64,000 nucleotides of DNA from CAVQNQ01 sp963714205 (GCA_963714205.1 CAVQNQ010000003.1:496001-560000); one strand, 5' to 3'; counted from the stretch's first letter, positions 7,446 to 16,997 are shown. Translations and numbers: made by a program. Notes: generated from the letters alone by a model not told the origin.

Positions 7446-9425
7446 ATGGTGGAGCGCAGACTGAAATGGTTAGCCGCCATCGTCCTTCTCTGGGGCGCAG
7501 CGGCCCTCTATAAAATCGTCTCCCTCCAGTTTGTACACCACGCCGAATACGCGCGCCTGGCGCGGGCGCACCAGGAACTCGTCATCGACATTCCAGCGCC
7601 CCGCGGCACCATCTTCGACCGTTCGGGCGCGCCCCTGGCGATGAGCGTGCCCACCGAATCGGTCTATGTCAACCCGCTGCGGGTTCCGGACCTGGGCGTG
7701 GCTTCCGAGATTCTCTCGCTGGTTCTGAAACTCGATCGCACCGAGCTGTACGGCAAGATGAAGCTGGCGGCCGACACCCGCCGCGGCTTCCTGTGGGTGA
7801 AGCGCAGGATCTCGCCCGAAGAGACGCAGAGCCTCCGCAACCTGCACCTCGAATGGATCGCCATTCAAACCGAGAGCCAGCGCCACTATCCCGGCGGCAC
7901 GCTGGCGGCGCACGTGCTAGGCGGCGTGGATTTCGAAGAGAGGGGCAATGCCGGAATCGAGAAAGCGCTCGACGACGTGCTGCGCGGGCAGCCCGGCCGC
8001 GCGCGCCTGCTGACCGACGTGAAGCGCCGCGGCATCGATCAGCAACTCTCCAGCGAGGCGCGCGCCGGCACGCCCGTCACGCTTACCATCGAGGAGCGTC
8101 TCCAGTTCGTGGCCGAGCGCGAGATCGCCGCCGCCGTGGCGAAAAACCAGGCCGTCAGCGGCAGCATCGTGGTGATGAATCCCTACGATGGCCAGATCTA
8201 CGCCCTGGCCAGCTATCCCACCTACGACCCCAACCAGCCGCCCGAGCCCGGTGACGATCTCGCGGCCCGCCAGAATCACGCCGCCTCCGTGCCCTTCGAG
8301 CCGGGATCGGTCTTTAAGGTCATCACCCTTTCGGCGGCGCTCGAGACCACCAATCTCCGCCCCGAGAGCCCCATCGATTGTCATGGCGGCGTGCTGCGCC
8401 TGCCCGGCCGCATCATTCACGATTCGCACGCCGGGCTGGGGGTGATCCCCATGGCCATCGTGCTCGCCAAATCCAGCAACATTGGAGCCATCCAGGTGGG
8501 CATGCGCGTGGGGCAGAACAACATGTACGAGTACATGCGCCGCTTCGGCTTCGGGAGCCGGACGGGAATTCAGTTGCCCGCCGAATCCCCCGGCAAGCTG
8601 CGCAAGCTGGCCCATTGGGGTAAGACGTCCCTGGCCTCCGTTTCCATGGGCCAGGAGGTCAGCGTGACCACCTTGCAACTGGCGCAGGCCGGCTCCGTGA
8701 TTGCCAATGGCGGCCTGCTGGTGAGGCCGAGGCTGCTCCTGAAGCGGGGCGACCAGGCCATCCCCGCCGCTCCGGCCGTGCGCGTGATCAAGCCCGAGAC
8801 TGCCATCACCATGCGCCAGATGATGGAAGGCGTCGTCATGCCGGGCGGCACGGGTACCCGCGCGCGCCTGGAGGGTTATTCGGTGGGGGGGAAAACCGGC
8901 TCCGCACAGATATACGACTTCTTCGCCCGACACTATACCCACACCTACAACGGCTCTTTCGTGGGTTTGGCGCCCCTTACAAATCCGGCTATTGTAGTAG
9001 TAGTGACATTGAACGGAACCCATGGCACGGCCGGGTTCGGGGGGGCGGCTGCCGCGCCGGTGTTTCACACCGTCGCAACGGAAGCGTTGCGTATCCTCGA
9101 TGTGCCGCGGGATATACCCGAGGAAGATCCGCCGGCCAGCTCGAAAGTGGCGCGAAACCCCGAAGATCTCAACGACCTGGCAATTGCCGACCTGGGATCG
9201 GATCAGCCCAATATTCTCGAAGATGACGATGACGACGAGCCTGCGGTGCCCGGCCCCAAGGTGCCCAATTTCCGCGGCATGAGCATGCGCGCGGTGCTGG
9301 CGGAAGCCGCCCGCCAGGGGCTTGTGGTGATTGCCGATGGAAGCGGCACGGCGCGGATGCAAGTCCCGCTGCCGGGCTCGGTTCTGCACGAAGGAGAACG
9401 CATTCGCGTACGGTTTGCCCGATGA
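7446..9425 (+). CDS. ftsI: Peptidoglycan D,D-transpeptidase FtsI/PBP3 with C-terminal PASTA domain
   Basis: The product is 659 residues, a class B penicillin-binding protein that cross-links septal peptidoglycan. It has one N-terminal membrane anchor (about residues 7-25) and a pedestal domain beginning 'APRGTIFDRSGAPLA'. The transpeptidase triad is complete: SxxK at S288-V-F-K291, SSN at 343-345 and KTG at 483-485. An acidic linker ('DDDDDE') leads to a C-terminal PASTA domain (about 600-659, 'VPNFRGMSMRAVLAEA'), a feature of many Gram-positive and some acidobacterial FtsI proteins but not of E. coli. Its TGA overlaps the murE ATG (ATGA), suggesting translational coupling. Confidence 0.96.
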   Translation: MVERRLKWLAAIVLLWGAAALYKIVSLQFVHHAEYARLARAHQELVIDIPAPRGTIFDRSGAPLAMSVPTESVYVNPLRVPDLGVASEILSLVLKLDRTELYGKMKLAADTRRGFLWVKRRISPEETQSLRNLHLEWIAIQTESQRHYPGGTLAAHVLGGVDFEERGNAGIEKALDDVLRGQPGRARLLTDVKRRGIDQQLSSEARAGTPVTLTIEERLQFVAEREIAAAVAKNQAVSGSIVVMNPYDGQIYALASYPTYDPNQPPEPGDDLAARQNHAASVPFEPGSVFKVITLSAALETTNLRPESPIDCHGGVLRLPGRIIHDSHAGLGVIPMAIVLAKSSNIGAIQVGMRVGQNNMYEYMRRFGFGSRTGIQLPAESPGKLRKLAHWGKTSLASVSMGQEVSVTTLQLAQAGSVIANGGLLVRPRLLLKRGDQAIPAAPAVRVIKPETAITMRQMMEGVVMPGGTGTRARLEGYSVGGKTGSAQIYDFFARHYTHTYNGSFVGLAPLTNPAIVVVVTLNGTHGTAGFGGAAAAPVFHTVATEALRILDVPRDIPEEDPPASSKVARNPEDLNDLAIADLGSDQPNILEDDDDDEPAVPGPKVPNFRGMSMRAVLAEAARQGLVVIADGSGTARMQVPLPGSVLHEGERIRVRFAR

Positions 9426-10912
9426 ACCTAAGCGAGATTCTCTCCGCTGTCCGGCTGCTTCAGCCGCTGGCGCCGGAACTCGCCTCCGCCGATATAGAGG
9501 GCATGGAGTACGATTCGCGGCGCGTGGCTCCCGGCTATCTGTTCTTCGCCTTTCCCGGCAGCCGCGCGGATGGCCGCCAGTTCGCGCGCGATGCGTTGGC
9601 TCGCGGCGCTCGCGCGGTGGTGGCCGATTCCGCGCCGCCGGAGGATTTGGAGGGCTGTTGGATCCGGGTCGAGCACGGGCGCCAGGCCATGGCGCTGGCC
9701 GCCCGGAATTTCTACGGCAAGCCGGACGAGCGGCTGGGACTCACCGGCATCACCGGCACTAACGGAAAAACCACTACCAGCTACCTGGTCGATTCCGTAT
9801 TGCGCGCGGCCGGCCATACCACGGCCGTGATTGGTACCATCGAATATCACTTGGCCGGGCGCGTCCTCAAAGCCGTCAATACCACCCCCGAATCGCTCGA
9901 CTTGGTGCGCCTGCTCGCGGAACTCGAAGCCGCCGGCGGCAGCCACGCCACGATGGAGGTCTCTTCCCACGCGCTGGCCCTGGGCCGCGTGTTTGGGCTA
10001 CGCTTCCACACCGCCGTCTTCTCCAACCTGACGCGCGATCATCTGGATTTCCACGGCACCATGGAGGATTACTTCGCCGCCAAGCAAATGCTCTTCGAAG
10101 GCGCCGGCGGCCCTCCACCGCCCTTTGCGGTGCTCAATCGCGACGACGAATACGCCCGGCGGCTCAAGCTCCACCCCAGGACCGAAGTCCTATGGTATGG
10201 CTTGGGGCCGGAAGCGAAACTGCGCGCGCGCCATATCTCCTCGGGCCTGCAGGGCCTGCGCTTCGAGATCCACTATCAGAAGCTGCGCCTGCCGCTGGAA
10301 TCGCCGCTCATCGGCAGGATCAATGTCTACAACATCATGGCAGCCTGCGGCGCGACCCTCTCATACGGCATTGCCCCGGAAGCCATAGCCGAGGGGATCG
10401 CGCAATTGAAGGCCGTTCCCGGACGCTTCGAGCGCGTGGATGAAGGCCAGCCGTTCCTCGTGGTGGTGGATTATGCCCACACCGACGATGCCTTGCGCAA
10501 CGTGATCGCGGTGGCCCGCAACCTCGGCCCCCAGCGCGTCATTACCCTGTTCGGCTGCGGTGGGGACCGCGACCGCTCCAAGCGCCCGCTGATGGGCCAG
10601 GCCGCCGCAGAAGCCAGCGATTTCGTGGTGCTGACCAGCGACAACCCGCGTTCGGAAGATCCCTTGGCCATCATGAACGACGCCCTAGTGGGCATCCGCC
10701 GCAAGGATGTGCCGCACGTCGTGGAGCCGGACCGGGCCGCAGCCATCGCGCGGGCCCTCAAGGAAGCGCGCGAGGGCGACATCGTCATCCTGGCCGGAAA
10801 AGGCCACGAGACCTACCAGATCCTCAAAGACAAGACCATCCCGTTCGACGACCGGGCAGTGGCGCGCGAAGTGCTGCGAGGCTACGGGTACAACCGAACC
10901 CTGTCATCATGA
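9422..10912 (+). CDS. murE: UDP-MurNAc-L-Ala-D-Glu ligase MurE (meso-diaminopimelate adding)
   Basis: The product is 496 residues, a cytoplasmic Mur ligase that adds the third stem-peptide residue. The ATP-binding P-loop 'TGTNGKTTTS' lies at about 111-120 and the N-terminal substrate motif 'EYDSRRVAPGYLFFA' near 29-43. The amino-acid selectivity motif is DNPR at 407-410 ('SDNPRSEDP'), the signature of meso-DAP-specific enzymes rather than lysine-adding ones. The ATG overlaps the ftsI stop by 4 bp, and its own stop overlaps murF by 4 bp. Confidence 0.97.
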   Translation: MNLSEILSAVRLLQPLAPELASADIEGMEYDSRRVAPGYLFFAFPGSRADGRQFARDALARGARAVVADSAPPEDLEGCWIRVEHGRQAMALAARNFYGKPDERLGLTGITGTNGKTTTSYLVDSVLRAAGHTTAVIGTIEYHLAGRVLKAVNTTPESLDLVRLLAELEAAGGSHATMEVSSHALALGRVFGLRFHTAVFSNLTRDHLDFHGTMEDYFAAKQMLFEGAGGPPPPFAVLNRDDEYARRLKLHPRTEVLWYGLGPEAKLRARHISSGLQGLRFEIHYQKLRLPLESPLIGRINVYNIMAACGATLSYGIAPEAIAEGIAQLKAVPGRFERVDEGQPFLVVVDYAHTDDALRNVIAVARNLGPQRVITLFGCGGDRDRSKRPLMGQAAAEASDFVVLTSDNPRSEDPLAIMNDALVGIRRKDVPHVVEPDRAAAIARALKEAREGDIVILAGKGHETYQILKDKTIPFDDRAVAREVLRGYGYNRTLSS

Positions 10913-12228
10913 CCCTGGATCTACAAGAGGTTGCACGCGCCATGGGCGCCCGCGGAAGCACGGACCCTGTAAAAGCGAACGGCTGGAGCGTGGACACCCG
11001 GACCCTGGAAGCGGGCGACGTATATTTCGCGTTGCGCGGCCCCCAGCACGACGGGCACGCTTTCGTGGCGCAAGCCCTCGCTCTGGACGCTTCCGCCGCG
11101 GTGGTGGAACGGGCTGGCGGGGCGGCCCGCGAGCTGGTAGTGAGCGATTCGCTTGGCGCTCTGCAGGACTTGGCCTTGTGGGCCAGGCAGCGCTGGGGCG
11201 GGCGCGTCGTAGGCGTGACCGGGAGCGCCGGCAAAACCACCACCAAGGACGCCATTGCGGACCTGCTCGAAACGGAGATTGCCGTGGGCCGCACGATAGG
11301 GAATCTGAATAACCACGTAGGCGTGCCGCTCTCGCTTTTGCGCCTGCCGGATGACTGCCGTGCCGCCGTGCTGGAAATGGGCATGAATCACGCCGGTGAA
11401 ATCCGCGATCTCGCGGCCATCGCCCGGCCGGATATCGGCGTGGTGACCAATGTGGGATACGCGCACGTGGAGTTCTTCGAATCCATCGACGGTATAGCCG
11501 CAGCCAAGCGCGAATTGATCGAAGCGCTGCCGCGCGATGGCGTCGCGGTGCTGAACGCTGACGATGCGCGTGTGCTTGCTTTTCGCGATCTCCACCCCGG
11601 CCGCACGGTCGCGTTCGGCTTTTCCGAAGCCGCCCAGGTGCGCGCCGAAGCAGTCGAGATGACCGCCACGGGATCCCGCTTCCGGGCGCTGGGCGTGGAT
11701 TTTGAGAGTGGATTGACCGGCCGCCACGGCATCTTGAATTTGCTGGCGGCTATCGCGGTAGCGGGCGAATTCGGCATCGCCCCGGGGCGGCTGCGCGAGG
11801 CGGTGCGCCGCTTCGCTCCCGGGCGCATGCGCGGCGAGCGCCTGGAGCATGATGGCATCGCGGTGTGGAACGATTGCTACAACGCCAATCCCGAAGCCAT
11901 GAAATCGATGATCGACGTTTTGCGGGGCACCCCGGCCACGCGCCGCATAGCCGTGTTAGGCGAGATGCTGGAATTAGGGCGCGCCGCCGAAGAGTTGCAC
12001 CGGCAGGTGGGCGGCTACGCGGCCGGGCGCGGGATCGACCTGGTGATCGGCGTGCGCGGCAGCGCCCAAGCGCTGGCTGAAGCAGCTGGGCGGGCCGGCA
12101 TGTTTTTCGAAGACCCGGTGGCGGCCGGCGAGTTTGCGCGCCGGTGGGCGCGCCCGGGCGATGCCATTCTGTTCAAGGGATCGCGCGGCGTGAAAATGGA
12201 ACGCGCGTTGGAGAAGTTTCTGGAGTAA
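10909..12228 (+). CDS. murF: UDP-MurNAc-tripeptide D-Ala-D-Ala ligase MurF
   Basis: The product is 439 residues, the Mur ligase that adds D-alanyl-D-alanine to the tripeptide precursor. The P-loop 'GVTGSAGKTTTKDAIA' is at about 102-117. The Mur ligase core 'LEMGMNHAGEI' and the C-terminal 'NDCYNANPEAMKSMIDVL' signature typical of MurF are present, as is 'RRIAVLGEMLELG'. It starts within the murE stop codon (ATGA) and is followed 15 bases later by mraY, as in most dcw clusters. Confidence 0.97.
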   Translation: MTLDLQEVARAMGARGSTDPVKANGWSVDTRTLEAGDVYFALRGPQHDGHAFVAQALALDASAAVVERAGGAARELVVSDSLGALQDLALWARQRWGGRVVGVTGSAGKTTTKDAIADLLETEIAVGRTIGNLNNHVGVPLSLLRLPDDCRAAVLEMGMNHAGEIRDLAAIARPDIGVVTNVGYAHVEFFESIDGIAAAKRELIEALPRDGVAVLNADDARVLAFRDLHPGRTVAFGFSEAAQVRAEAVEMTATGSRFRALGVDFESGLTGRHGILNLLAAIAVAGEFGIAPGRLREAVRRFAPGRMRGERLEHDGIAVWNDCYNANPEAMKSMIDVLRGTPATRRIAVLGEMLELGRAAEELHRQVGGYAAGRGIDLVIGVRGSAQALAEAAGRAGMFFEDPVAAGEFARRWARPGDAILFKGSRGVKMERALEKFLE

Positions 12229-12243
12229 GCGGAGCGGCGGCTA

Positions 12244-13380
12244 ATGCTTTACTTTTTGCTTTACGAACAGCTTTACCGGTACGCGAGCCCTCTTCGCGTA
12301 TTCCGCTACACCACTTTCCGGACGGCCTTCGCCAGTCTCACCGCGCTATTCCTGTGCATCGCGCTGGGACCCTGGCTCATCGGCAAGCTGCGCCAGTTCC
12401 AGATCGGGCAGTATATCCGCGAGGAAGGCCCCAAGTCGCACCAGAAGAAGGCCGGCACTCCCACCATGGGCGGCGTTTTGATCATCATCTCGATCGTGAT
12501 TCCCACCTTGTTGTGGGCCGATCTGCGCTATCCCTATGTATGGATCGCCATCACCGCGCTGGTGGCTTACGGCTGGATCGGTTTTCTCGACGATTACGCC
12601 AAGATCGTCAAGCAGCGCAATCTAGGCCTCTCCGTGAAGCGCAAGCTCGCCTACCAGTTCTTCATGGGGTTCGCCTTCGCCGCCATTTTGCTCGTGATGC
12701 GCGCGCACGGGGAGTTCTCGACGGCCATGAACATCCCCTTTTTCAAGCAATACCAGCCTAGCCTGCTGATCCCGTCGCTGCTCACGAACCCGTGGACCTA
12801 CGCACTGGGCGTGGCGCCTTTCTGCATTTTCGTGGCGCTGGTGGTGGTCTTTGCCTCGAACGCGGTCAACCTGACGGACGGCCTGGATGGCCTGGCCATA
12901 GGGCTTATGGTGATCGCTTCCGGCGCTCTCACCATGCTGACTTATGCCGGCGGCCATGCCCAGCTTGCCGAGTACCTGCAACTGGCACGCAATCCGCACA
13001 CCTCCGAGCTCACCATCTTCTGCGGCTCGATGACCGGCGCGAGCCTGGGCTTCCTTTGGTACAACGCCCATCCCGCCGAAATCTTCATGGGCGACGTGGG
13101 TTCGCTGGGGCTGGGCGGCGCTATGGCGGTGGTGGCGGTGCTCATCAAACAGGAGGTCCTGCTGGTCTTCATCGGCGGGATCTTCATCCTGGAGGCCGTT
13201 TCCGTGATCCTCCAGGTGGGCAGCTACAAGCTGCGCAATGGCAAGCGGATTTTCAAAATGGCCCCGCTGCACCACCATTTCGAAGCGCTGGGCTGGGCCG
13301 AATCGAAGATCATCGCGCGCTTCTGGATCGCCGGGCTGGTGCTGGCGCTCTTCGCGCTGAGCACCCTGAAACTGAGGTGA
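12244..13380 (+). CDS. mraY: Phospho-N-acetylmuramoyl-pentapeptide transferase MraY
   Basis: The product is 378 residues, a polytopic membrane enzyme that moves phospho-MurNAc-pentapeptide onto undecaprenyl phosphate to make lipid I. About ten hydrophobic helices are apparent. Diagnostic motifs are 'GPKSHQKKAGTPTMGG' (about residues 62-77), the metal-binding 'GFLDDYAKI', 'NAVNLTDGLDGLA' and the histidine motif 'APLHHHFEALGW' near the C-terminus. The start ATG follows GGAG at 9 bases. It ends 1 base before murD, and the murD Shine-Dalgarno sequence lies inside its last codons. Confidence 0.97.
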   Translation: MLYFLLYEQLYRYASPLRVFRYTTFRTAFASLTALFLCIALGPWLIGKLRQFQIGQYIREEGPKSHQKKAGTPTMGGVLIIISIVIPTLLWADLRYPYVWIAITALVAYGWIGFLDDYAKIVKQRNLGLSVKRKLAYQFFMGFAFAAILLVMRAHGEFSTAMNIPFFKQYQPSLLIPSLLTNPWTYALGVAPFCIFVALVVVFASNAVNLTDGLDGLAIGLMVIASGALTMLTYAGGHAQLAEYLQLARNPHTSELTIFCGSMTGASLGFLWYNAHPAEIFMGDVGSLGLGGAMAVVAVLIKQEVLLVFIGGIFILEAVSVILQVGSYKLRNGKRIFKMAPLHHHFEALGWAESKIIARFWIAGLVLALFALSTLKLR

Positions 13381-13381
13381 A

Positions 13382-14725
13382 ATGGATCTGAACGGAACGC
13401 GGGCCCTGGTAGTCGGAATGAAGAAGTCCGGAATGGCGTCGGCCGAGCTGCTGGCGAGCCACGGAGCCATGGTGCGGACCACCGACCTGAAGCCGCTCGC
13501 GGAACTGCCGGAGGAGGCCGCGGCGCTCCTGGAGCGTCTCGGCATTCCCTTCGCGATTCAGTCGCCCGATGTTTTCGAGGGCAGCGACCTCATCGTGCTC
13601 TCGCCCGATGTGCCGGCGGATCTCGCGCCGCTCGAAGCCGCCCGTGCGCGCGGCGTCCGGGTGATCGGCGAGGTCGAGCTGGCCGCGCCGTTCCTGCGGG
13701 GCCGCACGATCGGCATCACCGGATCGAACGGGAAGACCACCTCCACCAGCCTGGCGGGCCACATCCTGCGCGAATCCGGCGTTCCCGTGCAGGTGGGTGG
13801 GAACATCGGAAAACCGGTCACCGCCCTGATTCAAGCTTCCCGCGCGGATGGCTGGAACGTGCTCGAGCTTTCGAGTTTCCAATTGGAGACCATTACCGAG
13901 TTCCGGGCGCATATCGGCGTGGCGCTCAATGTGACCCAGAACCACCTGGATCGCCACCACACCTTCGAGAACTACGCCGCCGCCAAGGGCCGCCTCTTCG
14001 AAACGCAGCGCGCCGGCGATTTCGCCGTGCTCAATGCCGAGGACCCGGTCTGCGCCGCTTACGCCGAGCGCACCGCGGCCGCCGTCCAATGGTTCAGCGG
14101 CAAGCGCAAAGTCTCGCCCGGCGCCAGTCTGCGCGGCGAAACTCTGGTGCTGGATGGCCGCCCGCTGATGGAAGCCGGCGAGATCCCCATTCGCGGCCGT
14201 CACAACGTGGAAAACGTGCTGGCCGCCGCCGTGGCCGCGGCGCGCGCGGGCGTGGCGCCGGACCGGATCGCCGCCGCGGTCCGCACCTTCCAGGCCGTGG
14301 AACACCGCCTCGAGTTCGTGCGCAACCTCGACGGCATTGATTTCTACAACGATTCCAAGGCCACCAGCGTGGATGCCACGCTCAAGGCGCTGGAGGCCTT
14401 CGAGCGGGGCTTGTGGGTCATCCTGGGCGGGAAGGATAAGGGGCTGGACTACGCGGTTCTGCGGGCACCCCTGGCCGCGCGGGCTCATGCCGCCCTCCTG
14501 ATTGGCGCGGCAGCCTCCAAGATCGAGGGGCAACTGCGGGGAGCGCTGCCGCTGGTGAACGCCGGTACGCTGGATGCGGCCGTGGAGCACGCCTTCCGCC
14601 ACGGCCGGCCGGGCGACACCATCCTGCTGGCGCCGGCCTGCGCCAGCTTCGACCAGTTCAAGAGCTTCGAACATCGCGGCGAGGTCTTCAAAGAGATCGT
14701 CAATCGCCTGGAGCCGAAAGAGTGA
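13382..14725 (+). CDS. murD: UDP-N-acetylmuramoyl-L-alanine--D-glutamate ligase MurD
   Basis: The product is 447 residues, the ATP-dependent ligase that adds D-glutamate to UDP-MurNAc-L-Ala. An N-terminal Rossmann-like region ('RALVVGMKKSGMASAELL') is followed by the P-loop 'GITGSNGKTTSTS' near 115-127, 'VLELSSFQLETI', 'NHLDRHHTFENY', and the C-terminal 'FYNDSKATSVDATLKAL' and 'LLAPACASFDQFKSFEHRG' signatures. Only 1 base separates it from ftsW, and spacing to mraY is also 1 base, so the run is probably cotranscribed and partly coupled. Confidence 0.97.
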   Translation: MDLNGTRALVVGMKKSGMASAELLASHGAMVRTTDLKPLAELPEEAAALLERLGIPFAIQSPDVFEGSDLIVLSPDVPADLAPLEAARARGVRVIGEVELAAPFLRGRTIGITGSNGKTTSTSLAGHILRESGVPVQVGGNIGKPVTALIQASRADGWNVLELSSFQLETITEFRAHIGVALNVTQNHLDRHHTFENYAAAKGRLFETQRAGDFAVLNAEDPVCAAYAERTAAAVQWFSGKRKVSPGASLRGETLVLDGRPLMEAGEIPIRGRHNVENVLAAAVAAARAGVAPDRIAAAVRTFQAVEHRLEFVRNLDGIDFYNDSKATSVDATLKALEAFERGLWVILGGKDKGLDYAVLRAPLAARAHAALLIGAAASKIEGQLRGALPLVNAGTLDAAVEHAFRHGRPGDTILLAPACASFDQFKSFEHRGEVFKEIVNRLEPKE

Positions 14726-14726
14726 C

Positions 14727-15866
14727 ATGGCGCAAACGCTCAAAACCGACTGGATCCTCTTCATCACCGTGCTGGTGATGCTGCTGTTCGGCGTGCTGAT
14801 GGTCTCGAGCGCGTCGTTCGTGATGGCCGAGCTGCAATACGGCAGCATCTGGCATTTCGCCTGGCGCCAGGCGCTGTGGGCGGCGCTGGGAATGGCAGCC
14901 CTCATGGCGCTGAAGCGCATGCCCTACCGCCGCCTGCAAAGCCCCCTGGTGGCCTTCACCGGGATGGGCATGGTGTTTTTCCTGCTGGGGCTGGTGTTCA
15001 TCCTCGATTCGCATCACCGCTGGCTGCGGCTGGGCGGACCGGTGGGGCTGCAACCTTCCGAGCTGGCTAAGCCGGCGCTGGTGATCTTCCTGGCTTATTT
15101 CGTGGCCTGGCGGGCCCGCGCCATCAATAATCGCCATACCCTGGCTCCCGCTGCGCTGGCCACCGGGCTCCTGTTCGTGGCGGTGGTGGTGGCAGACCTG
15201 GGCACGGCGCTGGTGCTGGGCGCCACCGCGGCGGTGATCTTCTTTGTGGCCGGACTGGAGTGGCGCACCTGCGTCATCGGCGCGGGAGTGGCGCTGCTGG
15301 GAATCGCGGGGTTCGTGGCGGCGGAGCCGTACCGCACCGCGCGCGTGGTGAAGTTCTTCGATCCCAGTTTCACCAAACTCATGAAGATCGATCCCCAGGG
15401 CCGGGTGCGCGATTGGGTGGAGAAGTCCCTGGTGACGCGCGACACCAACTACCAGTTGCAGCAGTCCCAGATCGCGGTGGGAGCCGGCGGACCGCTGGGT
15501 CTCGGCCTGGGCAACAGCAAGCAGAAACTGCTCTACCTGCCCAAGGCCCACAACGATTTCATCTACGCGGTGGCGGCCGAAGAGTGCGGCCTGGCCGGTT
15601 CGGTGGGCCTCTTGGCCGGCTTCCTCGTCATCTTCTGGCGCGGCCTGCGCGTCACCTGGCGCATCCACGACGATTTCGGCCGCTACCTGGCGCTGGGCGT
15701 GACCGCCATGGTGGCGATTCAGGGGCTGTTCAACATCAGCGTGGTGCTGGGGATGGTCCCCACCAAGGGCATCCCGCTGCCGTTGATCAGCTACGGCGGG
15801 AGTTCCGTGATGAGCACGCTCGCCTCGCTGGGAATTCTCATGAATGTCTCGGAGCACGCGGGGTGA
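14727..15866 (+). CDS. ftsW: Lipid II polymerase / division protein FtsW (SEDS family)
   Basis: The product is 379 residues, a SEDS-family glycosyltransferase that polymerises septal peptidoglycan with FtsI. About ten membrane helices are visible. The family signature 'RWLRLGGPVGLQPSELAKPA' lies at about 95-114, and 'YQLQQSQIAVGAGGPLGLG', 'PKAHNDFIYAVAAEECG' and 'PLISYGGSSVMSTLASLG' follow. The frame is open further upstream inside murD, but the ATG at 14727, one base after the murD stop, gives the expected N-terminus ('TDWILFITVLVMLLFGVLM'). Its stop is followed two bases later by the murG ATG. Confidence 0.96.
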   Translation: MAQTLKTDWILFITVLVMLLFGVLMVSSASFVMAELQYGSIWHFAWRQALWAALGMAALMALKRMPYRRLQSPLVAFTGMGMVFFLLGLVFILDSHHRWLRLGGPVGLQPSELAKPALVIFLAYFVAWRARAINNRHTLAPAALATGLLFVAVVVADLGTALVLGATAAVIFFVAGLEWRTCVIGAGVALLGIAGFVAAEPYRTARVVKFFDPSFTKLMKIDPQGRVRDWVEKSLVTRDTNYQLQQSQIAVGAGGPLGLGLGNSKQKLLYLPKAHNDFIYAVAAEECGLAGSVGLLAGFLVIFWRGLRVTWRIHDDFGRYLALGVTAMVAIQGLFNISVVLGMVPTKGIPLPLISYGGSSVMSTLASLGILMNVSEHAG

Positions 15867-15868
15867 CC

Positions 15869-16945
15869 ATGGCAGCTGCCGCACGCCGGTTCCTCATGGT
15901 GGGAGGAGGCACGGGCGGTCACGTAATTCCCGCCTTGGCCGTGGCCCGCGAACTGCGCCGGCGCGGCCATCACGTGTTCTTCCTGGGAACCGAGCGGGGC
16001 ATCGAGGCCAAACTGGTGCCCGCCGCAGGATTCGAGCTGCGCGCCATCCGGATCGGCGGGCTGAATCGCGTGGGCTGGCGCCAGAAGATCGCGACGCTGG
16101 CGCGCCTGCCCTTTACCACGCTGGGATGCCGCAAGATGGTGGGCGAAGCCTGCGCTCTCTTCAGCATGGGAGGCTATGCGGCCGGGCCGCCGGTGGTGGC
16201 CGCGCTCTCGCGGCGCGTTCCGGTGGTGGTGATGGAACCCAACGCTTTTCCCGGATTCACCAACCGCGCGATCGGCCGCTTTGTGGCGCGCGTTCTCATC
16301 TCGTTTCCGGAGACCGCCCGCTACTTTCCACGCGGGCGCACCGAGCTGACCGGCCTGCCCGTGCGCGAGGAGTTCTTCGCCATAGCTCCCCAGCCGCGCC
16401 AAGGCGCGCTGAACCTGCTGATCACCGGCGGCAGCCAGGGGTCGCGCACGCTCAACCGGGCGGCGCGCGAGAGCTGGCCTTTGTTCCGGGAGAGCGGGTG
16501 GCCCGTGCGCATCCTGCACCAGACCGGTTTGAAAGGCTTCGACGAGCTGCGCGAGGCCTTTCGCGAATCGGGCGTCCCGGGAGAGATCGTACCTTTCATC
16601 GCGGACATGCCTGCGGCATTCGCGGCTGCCGACCTGGTGGTGTGCCGCTCGGGCGCGGGCGCGGTTTCGGAATTGGCCGCCGCGGGGAAGCCTTCGATCC
16701 TGGTGCCGTTTCCCTTCGCCGCGAACGACCACCAGACGCGCAACGCCGAAGCCATGCAGCGCGAGGGAGCCGCCCGGATGATCGCGGATGCGGAGATGAG
16801 CGGGCGCAAGTTGTTCGATGCGGTGGCGGAACTGGCCGCCGGAGCGGGCGTTCTCGAGCGCATGGGCGCGGCCGCGCGGCGCCTGGCCCGGCCCGGCGCG
16901 GCCGAGCGCGCGGCCGAAATTCTTGAGGAGGTGGCACGCGGCTAG
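15869..16945 (+). CDS. murG: UDP-GlcNAc:lipid I N-acetylglucosaminyltransferase MurG
   Basis: The product is 358 residues, a GT28-family peripheral membrane enzyme that converts lipid I to lipid II. The N-terminal glycine loop 'VGGGTGGHVIPALAVA' (about 11-26), the second loop 'LITGGSQGSRTLN' and the UDP-GlcNAc site 'CRSGAGAVSELAAAGKPSIL' followed by 'PFPFAANDHQTRNAEAM' are intact. The ATG at 15869 is used; a GTG two codons upstream that overlaps the ftsW stop is an alternative. The frame continues far upstream inside ftsW only as a reading-frame shadow. Confidence 0.96.
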   Translation: MAAAARRFLMVGGGTGGHVIPALAVARELRRRGHHVFFLGTERGIEAKLVPAAGFELRAIRIGGLNRVGWRQKIATLARLPFTTLGCRKMVGEACALFSMGGYAAGPPVVAALSRRVPVVVMEPNAFPGFTNRAIGRFVARVLISFPETARYFPRGRTELTGLPVREEFFAIAPQPRQGALNLLITGGSQGSRTLNRAARESWPLFRESGWPVRILHQTGLKGFDELREAFRESGVPGEIVPFIADMPAAFAAADLVVCRSGAGAVSELAAAGKPSILVPFPFAANDHQTRNAEAMQREGAARMIADAEMSGRKLFDAVAELAAGAGVLERMGAAARRLARPGAAERAAEILEEVARG

Positions 16946-16957
16946 GCGAGATTTTCA

Positions 16958-16986
16958 TTGACAGCAGGGCCGCGAGCCGAAACAAT
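16958..16986 (+). promoter_or_regulatory. Candidate internal promoter before murC
   Basis: A perfect TTGACA (16958-16963) is followed after exactly 17 bases by AACAAT (16981-16986), a 4/6 match to the -10 consensus. It sits in the 52-base murG-murC gap, one of the largest gaps of the cluster. Initiation near 16993 would leave only about five leader bases before the ATG at 16998, overlapping the AAAGGA ribosome-binding site. Sequence evidence only. Confidence 0.4.
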
Positions 16987-16997
16987 AAGCTAAAGGA

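Noticed and set aside
13310..14920. Long antisense frame across murD (and similar long antisense frames across murG/murC, the Ig-like gene, cysE/cysK and ohyA)
   Set aside because: Such frames arise from the high third-position GC content of the real genes. Their products are Arg/Gly/His-rich and match no family, while the sense frames are unambiguous.
15260..15868. Upstream extension of the murG frame inside ftsW
   Set aside because: The extension encodes low-complexity Arg/Gly-rich sequence. The conserved MurG start lies at 15869, right after the ftsW stop.
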